Assembly (NCBI RefSeq): GCF_025833875.1
Contig: NZ_JAOYOD010000001.1
Span: 310,001 to 374,000, forward strand
DNA: 64,000 nt
Direction: 5' to 3'
Source of the DNA: Reichenbachiella ulvae
Lineage (GTDB): Bacteria; Bacteroidota; Bacteroidia; Cytophagales; Cyclobacteriaceae
In this document: positions 53,876 through 63,500 of the stretch, one piece after another
Layout of the letters: each line of letters begins with the position of its first letter
Position numbering within the stretch: position 1 is the stretch's first letter
Translations under genes and position numbers: made by a program
The notes under the pieces: generated by a model
Seen by the model: only the letters and a program-made list of their open reading frames with translations
Database searches by the model: none
Told to the model about the DNA's origin: nothing

Positions 53876-55150
53876 ATGAGATTATATAACATTTTATCGA
53901 TTAGTCTGATCAGCATCCTTATGATCAGTTGCAATGTCAATGGGAAGCTTGATCGGATTCAAGGATCTGGAGATGGTACTTTAAAATACAGTATTCAAAA
54001 ATTCGGTGTGTTGCCGGGTAATTCGCCATCAGTGAATAAACAAAATTTGCAAGCGGCAATTGATTGGGCATCGGTTCATGGAGCCATTCTTTGGGTTGAG
54101 CCAAGTGAAGAGGCTTATCATATTGCTGGAGGACTTTTACTCAAGGACAATGTGTCTTTGGTGGGTGTACATGGCCCCACGCCGAGAGGTACTCCGCATC
54201 CGAGCAAAAAGACGCCCGTGGGGAGTGTAATCAAAATAACAGATGAAAAAGAGGCTTTCTTGACTGTGATGTCCGGGACTCAGGTTAAAGGGATTCAATT
54301 TTGGTATCCCAATCAGACCATTGATGCTCCTGAGGAGATAATTGAATATCCGGCGACCATCAAGGTTTCTACTAAATCCAGGACACAAGGTGTTTACCTT
54401 TCTTGTTTGACTTTTTATGGAGAATTTCTGCCATTTGATTTTAATACAAATAGAAACAATCCATGTGAATTGATGACTTTCGAACATTGTTATGGTTATC
54501 CATTGAGTGGTGAGTTCATTCGAATGAATTATTGCTACGATGTACCCAGGATTATGCATTGCCATGTTAATCCAGGTGCCCAGAGATTTTTAGGTGGACA
54601 GTATAGCAAAAGTGTGGTGGATGAGGTGATCAAAAAGAAGACTTACGCCTATACTATCAATAATACGGACAATGCTCAGCTGATGGATGTTTTTGCTTTT
54701 GGTACATATGGGGGGATTTTGTTAGGAGAACAGTCTTATGGTCAGTTGACCAACTTTAATTTTGATTGTGTAGCTGTTGGGATTTTGAAACAAGGAAGCA
54801 ACTCTAAGAATAGAAATTGGCAGATATCTCAAGGATCCATTATCGCCAATACAGGGGAGAAGGTAGAGGATATTCATCCTATAATCATTGAAGGACAAGG
54901 TCATACCGCTTTAAGCAATGTTGAAGCTTTTTCGGGTGGAAATAGTGCGTTGACTACTGTTCCTGAAAACCAGTCATGGGATTATATGCTTATCAGAGGT
55001 GAGGACAAATTGACTGTGTCGATATGGGGGAGTCGCATGCGAAATTATTTGAGTGCATCTCCCATTACTTTAGAAAATGACCAGGCTGTGGTTCAGGTTA
55101 CAGGCTGTATCGACAAGGATGAAAAATTGTACAATGATATAATCAATTGA
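53876..55150 (+). CDS. Lipoprotein with pectin-lyase-like right-handed beta-helix
   Basis: 424 aa. Lipobox LMISC (Cys19). The mature part starts with YSIQKFGVLPGNSPSVNKQNLQAAIDWA, characteristic of Pectate_lyase_3 family beta-helices (shown as FGVLPGNSPSVNKQNLQAAI). Parallel-helix rungs continue to about residue 400. No lyase or GH28-type catalytic Asp set was recognised. It may be a lyase, glycosidase or carbohydrate-binding scaffold. It is 56 bp downstream of the sugar porter gene and probably in the same operon. Confidence 0.75.
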   Translation: MRLYNILSISLISILMISCNVNGKLDRIQGSGDGTLKYSIQKFGVLPGNSPSVNKQNLQAAIDWASVHGAILWVEPSEEAYHIAGGLLLKDNVSLVGVHGPTPRGTPHPSKKTPVGSVIKITDEKEAFLTVMSGTQVKGIQFWYPNQTIDAPEEIIEYPATIKVSTKSRTQGVYLSCLTFYGEFLPFDFNTNRNNPCELMTFEHCYGYPLSGEFIRMNYCYDVPRIMHCHVNPGAQRFLGGQYSKSVVDEVIKKKTYAYTINNTDNAQLMDVFAFGTYGGILLGEQSYGQLTNFNFDCVAVGILKQGSNSKNRNWQISQGSIIANTGEKVEDIHPIIIEGQGHTALSNVEAFSGGNSALTTVPENQSWDYMLIRGEDKLTVSIWGSRMRNYLSASPITLENDQAVVQVTGCIDKDEKLYNDIIN

Positions 55151-55151
55151 T

Positions 55152-56180
55152 ATGAAGGGATTAATTAGTGCCCCTGTCATTGGGGTAATATGGATGCTTA
55201 CAGTTTTGACTAGCTGCAATAGCAAAAGTGAAGAACCCAATTTTGAAATTGGAGGGACCAGTCAAATACTGTTGATCAATACTACTGAGGATTCTCTGGA
55301 TTATAGAATTCGAGACAATGCATTATGGCCAGAAAAGGCGTACTACCTTGTGGCTACCATTGGCCCGGGTGAGTCTATCCTGCAAGAGCGTAAAGCACAA
55401 GGGAGAAATGATTTTTATTTTTCAATAGAAGATGAGGAACACAATCTCTACAGTACACCTGGTGCTATTGATACTCTAACCATTCATGCTGCTGAATCAG
55501 GAAAGATTGAGCTGGAGTTTGCGGGTAGTTTGCAATCCGTCAATGAGTTCCTGTATGCCAAAACCCACTATTTTGGAACAAGTAAATCGGATAGAAAAGG
55601 AAGAAGTGAATGTATGCTGGACAATACTAAATCCTTTGAAGAGGTGTTTGCATTTAATGATTCGTTAACACAAGTCAATAAAAATTACCTGAAATCGAAT
55701 ATCAAAGGCCTTCCGGATTGGTATGTGAAGTTTGAAAACAAAAGGCTGGATTACGTCAATGCATGGTATAAAATGAATGCAGTTTTTTACAGGAAAATGA
55801 CCCTTCGTTCAGACGAAAAGGTACCTGCCGAATTTGTTAAGTTTTATTCTGAAAATGTAGAATTACAATGCCCCTCCATGCTGGGAAATAGAGATTATAT
55901 GAATTTCTTATATCAGTATATTACATTTAAGATAGATTTTAATCAAACAGAAGTGAAAACTCCTAATCGAAATATAAGCAGAAAGGGACAGTTTGAAAAT
56001 AGAATTAAGATGATTGAAACAGAGCTTGATGGATTGGTAAAAGAGGCTTATTTGGCTAGCGAGCTTGCACAATGTATCGATAGAAAAGTATTGTATGATG
56101 TTGCCTGGCTAGATAAAATACAAAATCCTGAGTTTAGATCCTTTTTAGACGGAGTAGAGAGCTACTACGATCATCATTAA
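55152..56180 (+). CDS. Lipoprotein of unknown function
   Basis: 342 aa. Lipobox VLTSC. An N-terminal beta-rich domain (about 25-120) is followed by a largely helical C-terminal half (about 140-340). The shape is reminiscent of the N-terminal region of TlpA-type lipoproteins, but no thioredoxin CxxC domain is present. I do not recognise the family. It starts 1 bp after the beta-helix gene's stop, so the two are almost certainly cotranscribed, and it ends the operon at a strong terminator. Confidence 0.65.
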   Translation: MKGLISAPVIGVIWMLTVLTSCNSKSEEPNFEIGGTSQILLINTTEDSLDYRIRDNALWPEKAYYLVATIGPGESILQERKAQGRNDFYFSIEDEEHNLYSTPGAIDTLTIHAAESGKIELEFAGSLQSVNEFLYAKTHYFGTSKSDRKGRSECMLDNTKSFEEVFAFNDSLTQVNKNYLKSNIKGLPDWYVKFENKRLDYVNAWYKMNAVFYRKMTLRSDEKVPAEFVKFYSENVELQCPSMLGNRDYMNFLYQYITFKIDFNQTEVKTPNRNISRKGQFENRIKMIETELDGLVKEAYLASELAQCIDRKVLYDVAWLDKIQNPEFRSFLDGVESYYDHH

Positions 56181-56202
56181 TTGGTATTTATTAAAAAATA
56201 AA

Positions 56203-56235
56203 AGCCATCCCAAACTCGATTGGGATGGCTTTTTA
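56203..56235. terminator. Bidirectional terminator between convergent genes
   Basis: A perfect 10-bp stem (56203-56212 with 56221-56230) with an 8-base loop, an A-tract before and T-run after. It serves both the plus-strand operon and the minus-strand DoxX-like gene. Confidence 0.9.
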
Positions 56236-56243
56236 ATTTTTAT

Positions 56244-57173
56244 TCAATGACTTGAACTGAATTCTTTTGATTTCTGTATTCTGGTGGATTGAAGATACTC
56301 ACTGGTAGGTTTTTTTGATAAGAAAGGAAGTTTGAAATATTCCCTGATGGGATATATTAATATGAAAGGCAGTAAGCCATGCGGTATCCTTATTAAAACC
56401 TCAAAGGTCCATTGGTGTAAAATAGGAAACAGAAATTCTGGATAGAAATTAGCCCAAAGCCTAGCGGCTGCTGTTGCCACACCCCAGAATGTAGCGTAGG
56501 TCAAAGCGTATTTTGCAAAGTTGGGGACGAAAAGTAGAATTGCCAGACCCAAATCAATCCATCCGAATGTAGCCAGCAGGGTTTTGGCTATCGGTTCTGT
56601 TACTCCAAGGATTCTAATTACCATTCCAACGAAGTCTCCCGGTTGGGGATAGAAGCCCACGGCGTATAGCCCATGACAGGTGAAAGTCAATGCAATCGCA
56701 AATTTCATATATAATGTCAGTTGTTTTTTGCTGACGCTTTCATTCAATATCAGGTAGAGGAATAATGGACACCCAAACTGGGTACTGTATTCTAAGAGTT
56801 GTCCTATTTGATAAAATTTTTCTTTGGAGTAGAGCATAGCTAGGCCAAAGAGCATAGTGCTACCCATGATGAGCAACCATCGATAAGGTTTGAGACTGAC
56901 CCTGTGTGCAAGTAGAGCAAAGATGCCTAGGCAAGTATATACAACGCCCAGTGTGATTTTGTAATAATTGATGAAAACATCGACACCTTCGGAGGTGGCG
57001 TATTCGGTCCAGGTCATTCCTGTTATCACAGGGACTATCCCAGATAATAAGGATTCATCCCATAGTAAGGTGCGAAGAGGTACATCCCAAAATAAATGTT
57101 GCCATCCTCGACCGACGAAAACCAAAAAAGTACAGAATTGTAGGAGTCGGGTGATATTTCTTTTGTTGTCCAT
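56244..57173 (-). CDS. DoxX-like multispanning membrane protein
   Basis: 309 aa from the ATG at 57173 (an upstream TTG at 57185 is possible). About eight or nine hydrophobic helices are seen. RLLQFCTFLVFVGRGWQHLF and HGLYAVGFYPQPGDFVGM (conserved Gly-His-Gly-like pattern) resemble the DoxX/DoxD superfamily. The biochemical role is unknown. It is the only minus-strand gene of the PUL apart from the regulator and may not belong to the mannan pathway. Confidence 0.7.
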   Translation of the reverse strand: MDNKRNITRLLQFCTFLVFVGRGWQHLFWDVPLRTLLWDESLLSGIVPVITGMTWTEYATSEGVDVFINYYKITLGVVYTCLGIFALLAHRVSLKPYRWLLIMGSTMLFGLAMLYSKEKFYQIGQLLEYSTQFGCPLFLYLILNESVSKKQLTLYMKFAIALTFTCHGLYAVGFYPQPGDFVGMVIRILGVTEPIAKTLLATFGWIDLGLAILLFVPNFAKYALTYATFWGVATAAARLWANFYPEFLFPILHQWTFEVLIRIPHGLLPFILIYPIREYFKLPFLSKKPTSEYLQSTRIQKSKEFSSSH

Positions 57174-57220
57174 GATTAATAGCAATTTGTTCTCAAAAAA
57201 AAAACTGAAAGTGGGCGCAA

Positions 57221-57276
57221 TTAATTCGTTTTTAATGCCCGCTTAAGCTCAGATTAATTATCGGATTAGATACTTG
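57221..57276 (+). promoter_or_regulatory. Operator array F: four 11-bp TTAA repeats and candidate -7 box
   Basis: TTAATTCGTTT, TTAATGCCCGC, TTAAGCTCAGA and TTAATTATCGG begin at 57221, 57232, 57243 and 57254. A TACTTG box begins at 57271, 17 bp after the last half-site, 2 bp further than in arrays A, C and E. The downstream gene starts at 57512. Confidence 0.7.
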
Positions 57277-57511
57277 TTCCTACCTCAATTGAGGTAGTAG
57301 AGAAATTCTCTATTGTGTTAAGCGTCAAAGGGATGTGAAGATTTTGATGACACTTAATTGAGAACTACATGGACTGTAGCAACTCAAATATAATCCAAAG
57401 TTTCATTTAAACCTGATATAAGCCTATGATTTGAAAAAACTAGAAAGCCAGCCATGTAGCATCAATCAATCTAATTGATGTAGAAAGAAATTCTTAATTA
57501 AAAATGAAAGC
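57277..57511 (+). other. Leader region of the giant phosphoesterase/GH99-like gene
   Basis: 235 bp of AT-rich sequence between the array-F promoter and the ATG. It includes a short direct repeat of the type CTCAATTGAGG and a possible hairpin, but no gene or known riboswitch was recognised. Confidence 0.35.
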
Positions 57512-60500
57512 ATGAAAAACAAATTACTATTACTGGTCTTGGCGATTTTGGTATCAACCTCGCTACGGGCCACTACGGACAAGTATCGTTTGACCTTGCG
57601 AGATGATCCAGCTACGTCTATTGTGATAGGCTGGAATCAAATCGACGGCACAGGGGCGACGGTATATTATGGCACTACCGACCATGGTACCAATTACAGC
57701 AGCTACGCCTACTCTACTGCTGCAAGTAGAAGCGCAGCTTTCGCTGGCATGGACAATCATTTTGCTAGATTGACTGGACTAATACCCAATACCGCTTATT
57801 ATTTTGTTATAGTGGATTCTAATAGTACAAGTCAGCGCTTTTGGTTCAAGACTGCACCGGATGTACCTACTGAGAGACTGTCTTTTGTGGCAGGTGGAGA
57901 TTCGAGAAATAATCGTGCCCCAAGGCAGAATGGAAATCGTTTGGTCAGCAAACTAAAACCTCATGCAGTTATGTTTGGAGGAGATATGACTAATACCTGC
58001 TCTAATACTGAGTGGCAGGAGTGGTTTGACGATTGGCAATTGACCATCAGTAGTGATGGCCGAATGTATCCCGTGGTAGCCACAAGAGGAAATCATGAGA
58101 CCAATGATGACTATATTTATCATCTTTTCGATACACCTCGCAACAATTCTAGCGTCTATTATGCATTGACCTTTGGAGGGTCATTAGTGAGGGCTTATAC
58201 CTTGAATTCGGAAATTGCAGTGGATGGATTACAAGAGACATGGTTGCAGAATGACTTGGTCGCAAATGATGCTGTGACCTGGAAATCGGTTCAATATCAT
58301 AGGCCAATCCGACCGCATGTTGCCGGCAAAGCTGAGCAAAATGATCAATATGCCAGTTGGGCACAGAAATTTTATGACTACAATGTAAAGCTAGTAGTAG
58401 AGTGTGATGCGCACACGGTTAAAACTACCTGGCCGATTCGCCCTTCCACTGAAAGTGGTAGCGATGAAGGCTTCATTAGAGATGATGTCAACGGTACGGT
58501 TTATGTCGGTGAGGGCTGCTGGGGAGCTCCTACCAGGCCAAACGATGATGATAAAACCTGGACTAGAAATTCTGACGTGTTTAATCAGTTCAAGTGGATA
58601 TTTGTTGACCAGGAGAAGATCGAGGTAAGAACCATCAAGTTGGATAACGCTACTTCTGTTGGTGAAAACACAAATAATGACCCTTTCAGTATTCCTTCCA
58701 ATTTGGATATTTGGACCCCCAGCAATGGAGATGTAGTGACCATCACTCAACCTGATGTGGATTTGAGTTATTTGGATGCATGTGAATCCTTGAATGGTTG
58801 GAATTCTAGTGCTACACTGAGTTTGAACTACGCAGATCCACAGCAAGGCATTGCAAGTGTTCAATTTGTTGGTTCGGGCGACTTGGAATTCAGTAAAGTG
58901 TTCTCGCCAGTTTATAATTCGGGAGCTAACGAGACACATGCTCAATTGGAGTTTGACTATTACATTTCGGATGCTTCTAAAATGGGGTCAAATAATCAGG
59001 TGGAGTTGGGTAGCGCTGGAGGTGCAGACAACAACGAGTTCAACTGGACACTAACTGGAATTCAGTCAGGGTGGAATCATGTGGTCTTGAAATTCAGTGA
59101 GGCAGGAAAGATCGGAGTACCAGATCTAAATGCGATTAATTGGTTTAGGTTTTACAATTTCAAATCAGGCAGTATCACTTCCAAGATTGATGGGATTAAA
59201 ATCGTAGATCCGTCTGAAAATTACACTGTAGCCAAATTTGAGGACTTGGATAATGGAGCCTTGTTTCATTTTTCATTGATGAGTGATAACAAGGGAGACA
59301 GTCCTTTGAGCGCTGGTGATAATAAATCCCTGACCAGTATGCAAAGGTTGGATGCCTGGGTCAGAAACTCGGAATTTGTAATAGGAGCAGGAGACCATCT
59401 GGTTAACTCAAATGGAAATGATCCTTTTTTGAGTTTCATTCAAAACGATCCTTTTTGGAATACGAATTTTTATCCCAATATCGCGGATGGTGAAAATCAA
59501 GCTTTCGGAACTGGTCAGGGTGATTGGGGATCTGGATGGGAATTGTTCAATTATGTCGATGACTTTTGGAATCGACCTAATGTCCAGATGCAACCTAACA
59601 ATGTGGACTATTATGCCCAATTTCAAAAGAGCGGATTCAATATTCATTTGATTCAGCTGCACTTCTCTGATGAACCCGCTAGTGCAAGTGATGCATTTCG
59701 AGAAGAAAGTCGTCAGTTTATGGAGGACAAGCTGGAGGAGTTGGCACCTACTAAAACAGATAAGGACATCATCATCGTGATTGCTCATTCGCGCAATGGA
59801 GATTTTGTCAAAGAGGCCAATTTCAATCCTTATCGCAAGGACTTACTGTTGTCAACTGCTGATATTTGTATATCAGCTACTATTCATACTTTTGAGCGAT
59901 ACCCACAGTACAATACTAACTATCCTAATGGTGCGGTGCATTACAACTCAGGTTCTGCCTGTCATACAGGTTCTACACATGGGTATATGGAGTTTCATGT
60001 TTTGGACAACCCATTGCGTGTGGTCATTCAGTATGTTAACCTGGAGGATAATGCCACCAGACAGTTGCAGACAGGATACATAGATGGTATAGGAGATCCT
60101 ACTCTTGCTCTGGTTAAAGAAATAGGTGGACCCGCTTATGATGTGGATTGGGCAACCTTAGAGTTATCAAATGGACAGTCTAATGGTGCAAGCTTCGTGT
60201 CACAATCTATACCCAGTGCTATGACTCCTGGTGATACAGTGACAGTAAGTGTCACGATGCAGAATGATGGAACCAGTACTTGGACTGAGGCAGACTTGTA
60301 TAAATTGGGTAGTCAAAACCCACAGGATAATAATACCTGGGGGTTACAGAGAGTACATCTGGATCCATCCGATCAAATTGCTCCTGGACAATCCAAAATT
60401 TTTACATTCGATGTAATAGCTCCGAGCAATCCAGGAGTGTACAATTTTCAATGGAAAATGGTTCAGGATAACGTTGAATGGTTCGGACCTTCGTCAGATA

Positions 60501-63500
60501 ACGTCACCATCACTGTAGGCAATGGAGTTTCGGTTGACGAACTAGATCAGAAACTGATGATGGGATACCAAGGTTGGTTCTTTGCCGAGGGAGATGGTTC
60601 TGGACCAAATGAATGGCGACACTGGTTCAATAGTACAACAGCGCCTACCGCAGCGGAAATAGGCATGGATATGTGGCCTGATATGTCAGAATACACGCAA
60701 GTCTATAATACCGACATGAGCTATGCCGATGGATCTACGGCAGCACTTTTTTCTTCACATGATCTTAGTACAACTCGAATCCATTTTCAGTGGATGAAAG
60801 ATTACAATATACATGGGGTCTATCTTCAAAGATTTTTAGGAGAGGTGCAGGATGTCAGGTTCTTTAATGCGCGAAACAACGTACTGCAAAATGTGATGAC
60901 GGCTGCAAGCGAAGAAGGAAGGAAGTTCTCGATCATGTATGATGTGTCCGGTGTGGCTAATGCAGATGTATATGCGCAACTGGTTCAAGACTGGGAATAC
61001 TTAGTTAACACTTATGATGTGGCGAACCACCCTACATATGTGCAACAGGAGAGTAAACCAGTAGTGGCTATCTGGGGGATTGGATTTAAGGATAGAGGGT
61101 TAACCCCTGCTACTTTCCAGTCTATAATAGACTATTTCCATAATCAAGGAGCCTATGTTGTGGGAGGTGTACCTAGTGGATGGAGAGATTTGTCTGGAGA
61201 TTCGGACACAAATCCTGCCTGGGCTGCAGTTTATAGGTCATTGGATATGATTTCTCCTTGGACCGTGGGTAGATATTCTAGCAGCAATGTGGACAATTGG
61301 AAGACTAATTATATTGCTCCAGACCTTACTGAGTGTTCTAATAGCGGAGTTGATTATATGCCGGTGATTTGGCCAGGTTTCTCATGGCTGAATATTCATG
61401 GCGGTACATTTAATCAACATCCTCGAAATGGCGGAGAGTTCTATTGGAAACAAGCCTACAATGCCATAGATGCCGGTGCGAATTTTGTATATGTTGCGAT
61501 GTTCGATGAGGTCGATGAAGGAACGGCCATGTTTAAAATAGCAGAGACACAAGCAGATCTTCCAGTGGGGCCTCAGTTAGTGAGTTTGGATCAGGATGGA
61601 GTAAGCTTGCCAAGCGATTGGTATTTGAAATTGGCTGATCAAACGCAACGCATGTTAGATGGCTCTATTCCCTTGACTAGTTCCATTCCTATATCGCCAA
61701 ATGCCAGCGGTAACTGGGCTGCTTTTTCGTCCCAAAATGTACCAAGCTCAGTTGGTTTAGGGGACACTTTGACTATTTCGATCAGCATGACTAATTCTGG
61801 TAATACCACTTGGACTCTGGCGGATGGTTACTATCTGGGAAGTGAAAACCCAAGGGATAATAATACCTGGGGAAGAACGAGAGTACAACTGGATGGTGCA
61901 GATAGTATTGAGCCAGGCGATACCAAGGTGTTTACCTTCGATGTGGTAGCTCCAACAACGTCGGGTGTATATAATATGCAATGGGCCATGCTACAAGACA
62001 ATGTAGAGTGGTTTGGAGAAGCAAGTGATAATGCCATTATAACTGTTGGCAATGTTAGCAACTATATTGACGAGTGTGAAGATTTGACTAATTGGACTTC
62101 TTCACAGTCATTGTCTCTGGCAACTAATTATCAACAAGGAAATGCCGCCATAGAATTTGTCGGCAGCACAGAGATGGAGTTTCAAAAACTGTTCACGACA
62201 CCTTTCAACTCAGGAGCAGATTCTGCAGATGCCGTTTTGAGATTTTGGTACTATGTTTCGGATGTGACTCAGATGCAGGGCAATAGTCAAGTGGAACTAG
62301 GAAGCGGAGGCAAAGCAGATAGTTTGGAATACAACTGGCCTTTGCCAAATGATCTGGTGAATGGTTGGAATTTGGTAGACTTGAAGATCTCTGATGCGAA
62401 TAGTATTGGTTCAGTTGATCTGAATGCAATCAATTGGTTTAGATTATACAATTTCAAATCTACTAGTATCACTACCAGAATTGACGCAATTCAGTTATTG
62501 GATCCTTCGACAGAGCTGAGCTATAGTCTTCAAGTCAACGATGGAAGTGGTTCAGGTGTGTACACTAGTGGAACAGTTGTGAATCTTGTAGCTAATGCTG
62601 CTCCTAGTGGTCAGGAGTTTGATCAGTGGGTGATAGATAATGGGACGGTCAGCATTTCGGATGTCAATGCATCTACCACATCTCTGACCATGCAACAAAG
62701 TGCCGCTACAGTATCTGCGACTTATCGAGACATCAAGTATACCTTGACTGTCAGTAGTGGAAGTGGAAGTGGGGATTATATACAAGGAGAGGACGTGACC
62801 ATAGTTGCTGATGCTGCTCCTTCGGGCTTCGAATTTGATCAATGGGTGATTGATTCAGGCTCTCCTGTGATTCTTGACCCTACAGCTATCAGTACCAATC
62901 TCGTCATGGGAGGAGAGGCTGCTAGTATCTCTGCAACTTATCGATCCCTCAATTTAGTGAATGGGGCGAGCTTTGTGTCTCAATCAGTACCAGCAGTGAT
63001 GGAAGCAGGGCAGAGTATGACAGTGACGGTAACCATGAACAACAGTGGAACAAAGACCTGGATAGCAGGGAGCCATTTTCTGGGTAGTCAAAGCCCTCAA
63101 GACAATGTGATATGGGGTACGAGCCGTTCGGTATTGACACAGAATGTGGCGCCAGGAGTGGATTATACTTTTTCTATTAACATCACTGCGCCTACAACTG
63201 TCGGCACTTACGATTTTCAATGGAAAATGCTTGAAGATATGGTAGAATGGTTCGATGCAGCCAGTCCGAAATTGGACATCATGGTTTATAATCCTAATGA
63301 CTATCTGGATGACTGTGATGCGATTACGGGATGGCAGACTTCTGGATCTAATAGTTTGGTTTTGAGTGGCACAGTCCAACAGGGTAGCGGTAGTGTCAAG
63401 ATCAACGGATTAGGAACGGATGAGTTCAAGAAGGTTTTCTCACCAGTATACAATTCGGGCTTACCTGTAGCGAATGCTTATTTAGAGTTTTGGTACTTTG

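Noticed and set aside
58391..58945. A 184-codon minus-strand reading frame inside the giant gene
   Set aside because: It has no start context, shows low-complexity composition, and lies opposite a long coding frame with recognised phosphatase motifs.
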